From contig JAAONU010000001.1 of the NCBI GenBank assembly GCA_012932295.1, positions 620,001-684,000 of the forward strand: 64,000 nt of DNA, written 5' to 3'. The DNA comes from Cyclina sinensis. Taxonomy: Eukaryota > Mollusca > Bivalvia > Venerida > Veneridae. Positions within the stretch are counted from its first letter, which is position 1, and every line of letters begins with the position of its first letter. This document shows, one piece after another, positions 25,801 through 45,500 of this stretch. The translations under genes were made by a program, and so were the position numbers. The notes beneath the pieces are model-generated. The model was not told where the DNA came from. It ran no database searches and saw only the letters and a list, made by a program, of their open reading frames with translations.

Positions 25801-28560
25801 CTATTTTCTAATACAGGTGAAAAAGGGCTAATGAAAGAACCCTGACAATGAAAACAACCTAATCTATATGAAATTTTATATACAATTCAATTTTGTTCTA
25901 TCATAATAATGTATAATCAATCATCAAACAACCAGGGTATGTTTTGGTGGACATTAAACACCTTGGAAAAATACTTAAGAAGATATCAAAACTGGTTGAA
26001 TCTTTATTTACCTCGCATGACTGTTACATAACTAAAATTTGTACAGCACTGCTATGTAATTAAAGATGACATACGGCGTCATCATACCCCGATCAGGTTT
26101 ATCAGCTGTTTTAACACACATGTTTGCAAGAAACGAGACTCCTTTCAATACTGCTTGTGCAATACATTTATTTTTTGGTTTGTACTGATAGAAGGATTTG
26201 AAAATGCATTGTACAAGTGGGATTGTCTAATTAATCGGAATTATGTAAACAAGCTATCAAATCATTCCGGTTTTAACTAATGAGTATTTTCAATAAAAAT
26301 AGACGTTCAATACCTCGTTAATTACGGGTAAATAACAAATTGAGATAATTATGTTTTCATGTTTTAAAACACTTAAAGTATTATGTAAATTAAACTAATA
26401 GTTCATTATTCATTTTACTAAATGGCAGTAAATAAACCTTCGATTATCAGATTTGATTTCATTTAAGTTTTTTGCAACGTCCACATTCATTTCAAATATC
26501 GCGAATTTAATAAACTATCGATGGATTTACCGCCCATTGCTTTTGTAAAAGTCAACAAATAAAATCAGTCACATGTTCACCACAAATAAAAAATTAGAGC
26601 ATAGAGCAATGTTTGTGAGTAAACTGTGCTGTGGTGTTACGGATTTCTTCTATTTATTTGTAAAATGATATACATATTCTGTGTTTTGAACAATGCAATA
26701 TTTTCACAGATGACTCTGTTATGCCGGTTCAAAGAAGGTTTTGCTGGCAGCAAAATTCACCGCCAAGTAGATTATCACATACAAATGTACTTCCGAAGGG
26801 TTGCATGTGTTTCGTTTCTCATCAAACATTGATTTAATGTGACATATACTAACAGATATTATCATAGTGTCTTCATTGTAGAGCAATCTTTTGACATTCA
26901 AACTGCACTATACATAAATACTCAAATATATTTAACCTTTTAGTTTTATTGGCTTTACAGATAATATCTGCAGGGCTCTTCATGTCTCCATATATATTAA
27001 AAGCATTCTCAGATTGTTCATAAAAGCATATGATTCCTAGGGGTTCGCTATTCATAAGCTGTATTCTTCTACGTGAATATTCCGGTGACACTGTTTTGAC
27101 ATTCTGCTTATGAGAAAAATAACAGATGAATTTCAAAGCTTTTGTGCAGTTTACCAGTTTTCTATTCCTCGTAACTGACAATTTGATTCACTTTCAGGAA
27201 CATGAATTTATACAGTCATCAAACAGGAAATTAAGACCAGTTTCCTATGGCTAATATATTTTGTCTGAATTAGTCAAACTGCTTACTATCCTGTTGTTGA
27301 AGTTAAAATGTATCATTTATCATTACTACTCAACAGCGTACATATCTACATCCGTGTTTTCAATGTTTGAAAAATGAGTTAATAATTATACCGAGATAAT
27401 TCCTGAAAACCATATTGTATATACATGCATTTAGCATTTAACGTGTTTGCCTTATCCTTGTTCATGGTTATCTTACGGTAAAACATTTTGCGAACATTAA
27501 CTAGTTTTAGCAAGTTAATAATCTCCAGTATTAATGAAGTAACAAGAAAAGTTTTTGCATCCCTAACATGTTAACTTAAGGTACAAATGTGCAACTATAC
27601 TTTTACAATAAGTAGATATTATTTTACTAAATACATTTAACAGAAATAAACATAAAAATACATTCTTTGCGTCTTCATTTAAACAATATGCAATTAACGA
27701 TGATAAACAATAACAAACGCTAAGATGCTGCATAATTTCACCATCACTGATATCACCTGTTTAACCACAATTAGTTATGGCTGTCAAAATGGGAATGGAT
27801 TTGATGCTGTTAAAACGATTAAAGTAATAAGTTAATCACAAACAAAGTCATGGTAAATCTTGTACGAAACAAATTCTTTTCGTGTTAAAAGGAACATTTA
27901 GTGAAGATGTATTTTATTCTGAGTTAACTTGATCCAAACTGTTGCGTTTTTTGTTGCATTGATTGATGTAACGATGTACACTATGCCAAATGCTTTCTTT
28001 TTTTGTTTGGTGTAATCTAATAGGATTTTTTTTGTGTAATACACGAATCTTGTTCCTGACATAGATATCTGTATGCACAAACAAAAACTCTAGCTCTTAA
28101 GTGTTTTAAGGACACATTTCGTCTTTATTAAGGTAACGCCTATGGTATATTTATTACCTTTTAAAAAACGGTTAATGACGTCACAGACAATTGTTCACAC
28201 GAAAATCTTATGCTACACCACTATTTTTGTTAGAGAAAAAAAAATGAGTTAAATGAACAAACAAAAACGTAAAAAAGCCTACCATCTATATTTCTCCAGT
28301 ATCTGTACTAAACTTCAAAATGCTGCAAATGGTGTACTCTTTAAGACAACAGCTTGAAACCTAAACGCTCGAAGAATATTTTGAACTTAAGATACAGTGA
28401 AAACATGTAATAAGTCACAACTGCCGCGAAAACGTGTTTATATTAATGTTTGTGTACTGTAAAGCATGCCCATTAGTAAAAACGACGGTTTATAAGTAAA
28501 TTCCTAGTGTTGTTAGTTAGGCTGAAATGAGTACCCGCAGGTAAGGTAGGTGACGTTCGT
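22841..28560. repeat. Three decayed tandem copies of a repeat of about 1.5 kb, no gene
   Basis: No gene is recognisable in this stretch. From about 23,690 it consists of three diverged head-to-tail copies: about 23,690-25,200, 25,205-26,700 and 26,720-28,110. Anchors include CACCAAACA(T/G)ACTAT at 23720 and 25237, GCAGAGCAAC at 23833 and 25375, and a GTGCAGG / CTGCGGG / CTGCAGG block near 23,905, 25,450 and 26,970. A further anchor is TTAACGATGATG at 24622, with similar strings at about 26,062 and 27,697. Copy 1 alone contains the 47-bp minisatellite. What the ancestral unit was is unknown; it lies directly upstream of the protease gene. Confidence 0.55.
24207..24490. repeat. 47-bp minisatellite, 6 units
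   Basis: Units start at 24207, 24254, 24301, 24348, 24395 and 24442, each beginning TATTTGTTTTAT and containing GTCATTTCGTTACCTTG. They are nearly identical; the first and last differ by single bases. The corresponding part of the next 1.5-kb repeat copy (around 25,760-25,815) has only one degenerate unit, so the expansion is local and later. Confidence 0.95.
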
Positions 28561-28567
28561 TGTTCGG

Positions 28568-28588
28568 ATATAAATCGATGTGACGTCA
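28568..28588 (+). promoter_or_regulatory. Possible promoter: TATA-like box and perfect CRE
   Basis: TATAAAT at 28569-28575 is followed by the palindromic cAMP-response element TGACGTCA at 28581-28588, about 310 bases before the first recognised protease exon. A good donor (GCAG/GTATAA, 28719) lies in between and could end a 5' exon. This is motif evidence only. The usual order, with CRE upstream of TATA, is reversed here, which weakens the case. Confidence 0.3.
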
Positions 28589-28901
28589 CCCGGACGTATT
28601 AGTCAGTATTCTTTGTAAAGATGAAATAACGAATTTAATTTTTTTACGAAGAAGGAGGCAAGTAACTTGTCCATCAGGATAACAATCCATTTTCATACGC
28701 AATAGCATCCAGATTGGCAGGTATAAATTGGTAAGGTAGCAATAAACATTCGAAAAAAGTGTAATAACTCTAGAAAATATGTTGTATGTTGAAGGTTATT
28801 ACACATGCATGATAACAAATAAAAAAAGATAAAAACAACTGATAAAAAAAAACGAAAGAAATGTAGCGATGAGACAAAGAAATTTACGGGTTTTATTACA
28901 G

Positions 28902-36792
<7,891 letters not shown>

Positions 36793-39518
36793 AATATCTG
36801 AAGATACAATTATCACGTGTGACCTCTGATTTCGATGCATACAGATACTATAGGTTGTTGAATGCAGCCATAACTCCATGGTAATACGTCATTTCCTGAT
36901 TGTCCAGAGAGTGGCAATTTCTATATTCAGTTCTGCGGACCAGCCTTTTGTCATTTAAACAGATTCAGTTTTACTTTGTAACAGCAATGCTACATAGAAT
37001 AGATAATGAAATATATCCACCATTGTCCTAAGCATTCGTATCTACACGTTATGTTTATATTTCATATCCGATTTGGCACCAGTATGTTGAAAATATCAAT
37101 TAAATTAATATTTTGTCATAGATGGACGAACAGTTTTGAAAGTGTTTTAAAAAAAAACATTCTATACTCGATTTTATTCGAATCTGAATTGGTTTTTTTT
37201 TATATCATTATGCAAGCATTTCAAGTTATTTCAAATAACTGTCTTCTTTACAAGACTCCATTTTGGTTTTTGAATAACATTTTGTTAACTTTGTCAGCAT
37301 ACACTACATGATTATTTAACTATGACCTACAATATGTCAGAAGAAATACTTAAACAATCTCTTCTATGCAGAGTACATTGCTTTGATGTTCTAAGATCGC
37401 ATTTAATCAGATTCAGGAAAATATTTAAAAAATACTCAATTTTTGGTGTAAATTTTATATCAAGGTAAAAATGAGTAGAAATGCTGTTTCATAATTTTGT
37501 ATAATTCAGAGTGAATATTTTATAATTAAAACTATATAGCTTTTGTTAATGTGTGACTCACATGGTCATACTTCAGAATGTGTGATCTCCTTTTTAATAT
37601 GACTAATATACTTCACAGATTTAGACAACTTTGCCTGATGTTTTCTATGTAGAAATCATTGGATACTAATACTGTATTTTAGACAAATTAGGAGTTTATA
37701 ATATAACAAGATATCATATCTGAAATTATAATCTGGCCAAGGTGTATAGATTTGTTATTTCTTATCATTGCAAACTTCAATATTCAAAATAAAAATAAAA
37801 AAAGTTTTCAAGGTTATGTCTTTCACCATATAATGATCATGGTTTGACCATGAATTAAACGTCATGCGTTTTTTACCTATACACAACCACCTATCTTGTT
37901 TTCTTTAACAAAGCCGTAAGATTCTATAAAGATCAAATGATGTTAATATCTTATATTATCTTAACATATTTCAAAGCAAGGTTCTAAGCTCATGAAAAGA
38001 TCATTTGGTTAAAGAATTGATGAAGTCGGTAACAGTTAAGCTTGTCTGCGTTGCCTTATGTATGTTACACAATACCCAAGATAATATTTGTATATTGTTA
38101 CAAAATTTGTCATATTCACAAATGTAAGATAAGTTTCTTATTTATACTTACGATTTGGGTTAATATCAAACTTATAGTTCATTATGTATGTTACATTTCT
38201 TAAATCCGGGTTATAACTGTATGCATATTTCATCTCAGTATCTAATAAAATTGATCAAAAAACAAAAAAGTAAAATGCATGAGAATATGTTACATCAACA
38301 TTTCCATAGAGTTACAAGACAGAGCTTGAACGTCATCTGAACAAAAATGCACTGTAATTTTTTGCAGGTCTGTTGCCCATTCTGTTGTAATAATAGAGTG
38401 AAGGATAGTTTACACACATCGTAAGTGGACAAGGTTCATATTTTCTAATACCTTTCAACCAGTGTTAATTTAATAAGTACTATAACTTTGAATGTGGATT
38501 AAAGGAAAAAAAAACAAGGAAAAGTATTAAAATTTAGATATGTTTTTATTCAGTTAATCATTTCTTCTTATCAAAAGCTAGTAAATTTTTCTGTGTGAAC
38601 CATCCTTTGAATGTACAATATTACAAGGCATAATAATCTCTCTGTAAATAAAGTAAAAATGCAAACTAATTTATTCAAAATAACATTTGTATTGTATATA
38701 TTTGTATAATTATCAGAAATAAATGATGCGTTTTACCTGATTGCTTTTGGCATAACTTCTACACCAACATGATTTAACAAATCTACAATTACACAACTTA
38801 TAGTGACATATGAATCAGTGAAATAATACAAGTTACTTTATGCTCCCCTACACTACAGCAATTACTAGGAACCAGTTCCAGGCAGCTTTTGAACTATCAA
38901 AAATGCATCTGTGCAGTAATTTTGCATGAATAAAATCAAAGCAGTATCTGTATATTAACTAAGCTAAGCATATTCTCAGTACAGTTATACGATTTTCAGA
39001 ATGGAGCTCTTTGCTTGGGCATTTTGTGTAATAAATCACAAAAAAGTCATCTAATAATGGAAATTGTGCCCACAAGGTGGCTTCAACTGAAAGGTGGATG
39101 CTAAAGGAAAACACTGAACTATAGTTACCTATCTAAAAGATATCATCTACAGTTTTGATAATTTAATGGAATGTAATCAGACGTGAAGGTAAAGCAATGT
39201 CTTATATGTAACAATCAATTCTTAATTTCAAACTTCTTGGCAAAAGCAATAAATTAATTTTGCAAGAAATTCACAAAATAAAGCTTTGTGCTCATCACCT
39301 TGACTGTCTTCATTCATGCTAAATGTAATGAATCTAGAAATATCTAAAAATCAAACTGTACAGGTATGAACTGCTTGGGTAAAAAAAAAATCAAGCTTGA
39401 TACAATCCTGATTCACATCACTGCAAAAGACCTCATAGAGACCTTCACAGTGGTACAAAATAGTAAAATTAATAGAAAATTTCAATGTCTAAAGCAATCC
39501 TACAACTTTTGTCACCAT
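36793..39518. other. Convergent intergenic stretch
   Basis: This lies between the protease stop and the PLBD stop on the opposite strand, and holds both 3' UTRs. Possible poly(A) signals are AATAAA at 37788-37799 for the protease and TTTATT at 38546-38551 or 38670-38675 (minus strand AATAAA) for PLBD. I see no other gene or clear repeat. Confidence 0.5.
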
Positions 39519-42500
39519 CTATGGAGACTTCATCGGTTTTGTTTGTATAAAGTCAAAGTTGTAAGTCTGTGGAAGACCAACATGGGACTCCTTGTATGTC
39601 TGGGTCCACTGGAAAGGTGGAAGTCTTGTTCCAAGAGTGGGGCCATTGATTATATCTGCTGTTCTCTCTAATGCCATCTTGTAGTTTGAAACCTGCGTGT
39701 AATCAATACACAATGTAAGCTTTAATGTTAACTGAATAAATCAATAAAAAGAACTGACATGTCTAAAACTATTACATGTAAAGTTCTTCTTTCAAGAGCG
39801 TTGTATATACCACTTTACTTCATGGACAAACAAGCACTATATACTTTATATAATTTACATAATCATCAGAAATATCCTAGATATACCATCAAAGATAAGA
39901 ATCCACAGCTTTTACACTAAGGTGATACCTATATGGTTGTTAAAAAATGAGATTTTAGTTTAATCCAGTAAATGCAGGATTTGATGTGTATTTTCAATCA
40001 GTTATTAATTTTTCAGTACTGATAATTCATTATCCATATTATAAAAGACAATATACATGTAGATCATGATAATGTGTCTGCTTAGGTTAAAACAAGTTTT
40101 CGATCCTTGAACTTTTCCATATGCAGATAGAAATGAGGGAGTGGTGTGAAAGGATGAGAGGGGGTAGTCTTAACATTTCTGACAAAGAACAATCTTACCT
40201 TTGTATCATAGCAACCAAATGGTCCTGGTGCACTCTGTCTCAGGTCACCACGGCAACAGATGGCATTACAAGAATCCCCCTCAGAATAAGGATCATCCTT
40301 ATATTCTAAAATTGCAGAAAGTAAATCAAACTGGTAGGCAAATGAAATTCTAGTTACATGAATATACAACAAAAACTTAGTCAAAGTTTTGTACTTGTTT
40401 TGTATCAGTTTCTCTACAATTAAAAATTTCAATGTCCTAGATAATCACCTTACATACCTATCCATTGTTCACAATGAAAGTCTAGGTCTCCTACTTAAAC
40501 TTTCAAACTCAAGTGATAGCCCCTGTCAACTTGTAATACAAACAACAGAAATGACTTCAGGAACTTTCTTCTTGGGATATTCATTGCTATGATCAATGCA
40601 CCTTTGAAACTCTACTTTTTTATGCTTTAAAATGTTCTTCAACCAAGGTGCTAATACACCAATGACCATCCAATCAATGTCACCTCTCAAAGACAGAGAG
40701 TTGTAGGTCTGAGTCTTGTTATGGATCATGTCCTCTCAAATGCCATTGAAAACAGGATCCAAATATTTTGCTAGAACAAAAATCAAACACTACTAAATTA
40801 TCAAAGACTTAATAACCTACCATTGTATCTCATAATCCTTTTCATAGATGGCATATCAACCACTTTGCCCTCATCACGACGGAAGATCTTTGCTCGTGGG
40901 GCAAGCTGGTAGGAGAAGTCTGTGCCATGTTTCTTCACGAAATCTGGATAGCCACTCATATTGTATACAGTCTCAAAGAAAGGAACATTGTAGGAAGGCC
41001 AATAACCTAAAAGAAAATTTATAATCCTTAAACAAAGTCTTTTAAATTCCAGTAAGTTAAAGAATTGTGACATTTTACTTTATCTCAATGTCTAATAACA
41101 CATGAAGCAAGGAATAGCATGGTATTTATGAAGCCACTATCACATCTTCTTTCTTGGGAAATAAAAAGTCCAACAAATTTTGTAATCAGTAAAGGATAGA
41201 TTTTTTTTTATATATTTTCTATATTAAAGCTGTGGTCATTCAGCAATTCAGTGTTACATCACTTCCCCACTTACCAGTTCTGAGTATAGGTGTAATGTCC
41301 CCTGTGTTACATCACTTCCCCACTTACCAGTTCTGAGTATAGGTGTAATGTCCCCTGTGTTACATCACTTCCCCACTTACCAGTTCTGAGTATAGGTGTA
41401 ATGTCCCCTGTGTTACATCACTTCCCCACTTACCAGTTCTGAGTATAGGTGTAATGTCCCCTGTGTTACATCACTTCCCCACTTACCAGTTCTGAGTATA
41501 GGTGTAGTGTCCCCTGTGTTACATCACTTCCCCACTTACCAGTTCTGAGTATAGGTGTAATGTCCCCTGTGTTACATCACTTACCCACTTACCAGTTCTG
41601 AGTATAGGTGTAGTGTCCCCTGTGTTACATCACTTCTCCACTTACCAGTTCTGAGTATAGGTGTAGTGTCCCCTGTGTTACATCACTTCCTCACTTACCA
41701 GTTCTGAGTATAGGTGTAGTGTCCCCTGTGTTACATCACTTTCCCACTTACCAGTTCTGAGTATAGGTGTAGTGTCCCCAGATTCAACAAGACCAGGAAT
41801 CTGCTCAACAACCCACAGTGCATCATCATGTATATTTCTTGTTAACTCAATCTTCTTCAGGTCCAGGATCATATACTGGTTATTGTATGTACCTGATTAC
41901 AAATTATATATCTGTAAAACCATTAGGAACACATTCACAATCGTTCAATATATTACAAATTCTATTCTGAGACTTTTCAGGTCAAGTTTAAAAAAATGAT
42001 TTCGAAAAATATTGTTCTCCCAAAACTACAATAAGTGTTTTTAAGTAAAAAAAAAAAAAGGGCCACAGTAATCAAAATTCCATAAACAACAAATGTGTGG
42101 TTATGCACAAATCCCTGAAAGTGTACTGTTTCCTTGACTACTGTACAATAAAAACTCAAAAGTATTGAGTGAAGAAAACTGCTATCATATGAGATCTGCA
42201 ATTAATTTAATGTAAATTATGCATACACTTAATAGCCTATCTGCTGCATGCATCAGGGTTTCAGCCCAGAATTCTCAGTCAATTAGAGGTTGTAGTCATT
42301 TACAAGACAGCATCCCCAATCACTTCACCATTTTACCTGAGTTCTGGTCAGCAAAAATTGCTGCCCACTCTTTACCCCCATGAGCCATCATGTTTGCAAG
42401 CCGGACCCTGTGCCAGGCCAGTAGAGATTTAGGGCTTACAAGAGAGTACAGTGAAGTGTTGAACACATTGTTTGTGGTCTGTAGCATCACAAGCCCACTG

Positions 42501-45500
42501 CTCATCTGGTAAAAGTCATCCAACGACTCCAAGAATCCTAAAAAAATCCACAAAAATCGGTGAAATGGGCTGTCAAGCCAATGACTGACTGATAACATAT
42601 ATGAGAGTCAATCAATATATGATACAAACTATGAAACAATTAAGTAAATATGTTGTAAATAATTTTGGAACTTTGTGGTCCAGTGGTAAAGCACAGGACA
42701 TGTAATCCAGGAGCTTTGAGTTTAACCCCCACTCTTCCACCAACAATACTAATTTTCTTTTGGATGACACTTTAACCGCAGTCCCATGTATCTGTGCAAT
42801 GCACTGATCATGTAAATACACCAAGACAGCCTGGAGTGTCTCTTGAATTGGATTGTTTCTGTATCTTTCACTACCTCCAGGTGCAACCTACAATAATTTA
42901 CTTCTTATGGAGGTGTTGCTCATTGAAAAATAAATCCAAATCATAGGAGTTTCACTGTACATGTAGTTACATGGCTTTGATTGTAATATAAAGATGCAGA
43001 TAAAGCCAGTTATTTCATACACAATATATCATTAGCAGAAATACAAATGTACCTGTTATGTAATGATCTTGCAACAAAACTTAAATGTTTAAACAGTGTT
43101 ACTTCCCTTTACAAACAGAGTGAAGTAGAACTGTAAACTATACCTGGGTAACTAGAGAAAGACATCTGTTTAGCAGCGGTGTATGGGTCATCTACATTGA
43201 AATCATAATGTTTGTAAATTCTCATGGTGGCCTGATATATAAACCAACTGGAGTGGGACATAAAGACATCCTCATAGGCTCCCAAAACCTAAATAAAACA
43301 TCAAACAACAAACATTTCATATTTTTACTGAAAGACCTATAAAATGGTGTCGTGATTTTTTTGTGCTAAAGAATTTTTTGCTTGGTGTGCTTGTGTCAAG
43401 CCAAAATATGATACATGTAAACTCCAGTTAAGTCTTACAAGTGTAATTTTTGATTTCATTAAGTTATAATATTCATTCCTATAAAATAGAGTTACGAGAC
43501 TTTGATCCTTTATCACATGGTAAAAACTGTTAAATTTCTTTATTGGGGTTCAGGTTTATTTTCCTATGATCACACCACTGAATGATGAAATGGTCTTAAT
43601 ACTAGCCTAGTCTGGTTCTGATGAACTAGTTCAGACTTTGTCTGTAACTGTTAGGTTCAAATGTGATAGTACATCAGACTAATAATACTGAAAATACCAC
43701 AAAATACTGAAAACAGACTTTTCATAAGTTGAAAAGCCATCAATATATTTTAAAAACATGGAAGTTTCTGTTTCAAAACACTGAATTTCTATTTCAAAAA
43801 CACTGAAGTTTCTATTTCTATCTGAAAACTGACAACATTACTTATTTTAAAATCAAGTTACTGTTTTAATTAAAGTGTAACTATACTGTATCATACCTAA
43901 GTACATGTATGTCAGAACATGGTATTTTAAATGTTACATACCTTGATTAGAGCAGAACATCTGCCAGACCTAGCTATAAAAGATACTGCCTCTTCTTTTG
44001 TCATACTATCAAAGTCAGGTATACCCTTGGGGTTTACAGCACTGATCAGGTCTAACAAATCGCCATTTCCATTCAGCATTTGGAATGCATATATATCCAG
44101 TTTCTGGGGGAAAAAACAACAACATAATATCGCACGGGATTGATTAAAACAAGCCTTACTGTTGATTAGAAACCCTGAAGAAGAATTACTGTTATCTTTT
44201 ACCATGTATCCTAGGAGTGTAAGTCATGAAAGAAATGTTAAAACTTTACAGTAGTAACAAGTGTTGGTTAATATCTTAGTTCAGGTACTTCTAAACCACT
44301 GTATCAGTTGTTCACTAGAGAAAAAAGTTTCTGGCAGAAAATGAGATTTTATAGCAGAAAGTTTAAGTCTGAGTCAATCTGACTGGATCTGAAACTTAGA
44401 AGTGATTCACAAAACTATGCCATTTCATCCCAATGATGCATACTTCAAAAAAAGAAAAATGAACTGTATCAATAACATTTGTCAAATGATTCATATGTTA
44501 CATTTTTACAAGTACAATATCAACACAACTATATTCCAAAAAGCTTTAAAAAAAGAATAATAAATAAACAATAAGAAGTAAAGTTGCCAGAGGTTTTCCT
44601 GCAGAACTTGTAGTCACAAAAATTAATTTGACTGATGACATTGGAAAAAGGGCACTCGGACATTTGTTTTACTATTTTACTACTGAAATAAACTGAATTG
44701 AAAATCAGCAAAAAATGACAAATTTCTCTTCCTCTTCAAAAACAAAGTTGAAGTAAAAAAACATGATAGCCTGAATATTTTCCTTCATAAAAGTGCTTAT
44801 TTTGTATCAAATTTCTTGATTACCATTACCATGGCAACAGTATTTGGAAACAGTTCTTTCTTATGTAAAAATGATGATACCTGAATAAAACACAACTCTG
44901 AATGATAAAATTTATAGTTCTGTTAAAAGGTGGGATACACTGAAAAGGTATAGAAGATTACCATGAAATAGATGAAATTCAAATATATAAAAAGTACTGT
45001 AGTAATTTACTGCCAACCAGAACTTAAATAGAATCTGACGTCAACTTTGGGTAAGCGACGTTATTTCAAGGAATATTAATTTTGCATGTTATGTTCTTCT
45101 TCAATATGATAGAATATCATTTTTATTCTTTGCATGAAGCTGAAATTTTCAGACAATAATCCGCCAATATCATTCGTTCAAAATTAGTAAAAAGGTCAAT
45201 TTCCAAAAATTATTTTCTTGTGTCGTCGGTCATTTAATCTTACCATATCATCTGGGGCTATATCCTGATAACCTTTCACAAGTCCATCAAACTGTGACAG
45301 TATGTATGCCACATGGCGCCAATAAGGGCATCCTGGTACGTTGTTCTTGATCATATCTCTCATGTATAAATCCTGGTCCATGAAAAAATTCTTGACTGCT
45401 TTCCTAGCTTCTGTGTTATTACCAAACCTGCTTTCAAAGTAGTCGTTCACATTTTCAAAGTGTTGATATATCCTCCTGAATTTGGAAAATGCACAATTTC

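Noticed and set aside
27429..27481. Signal-peptide-like frame (MHLAFNVFALSLFMVIL) as first exon of the protease
   Set aside because: It ends in phase 2 at GTAAAA, whereas the next exon needs phase 0, and no other acceptor near 28902 repairs this.
28869..28901. ATG at 28869 as the true start of the protease
   Set aside because: It would give no signal peptide, and the sequence before 28902 is a typical intron end (TTTTATTACAG); an upstream exon is more likely.
39366..39671. Plus-strand open frame opposite the last PLBD exon
   Set aside because: It is the antisense shadow of PLBD exon 10.
41251..41780. Regular repeats resembling a CRISPR array
   Set aside because: The units are contiguous with no spacers, overlap a eukaryotic splice site and occur in an animal genome; the 24,207-24,490 array is likewise spacer-free.
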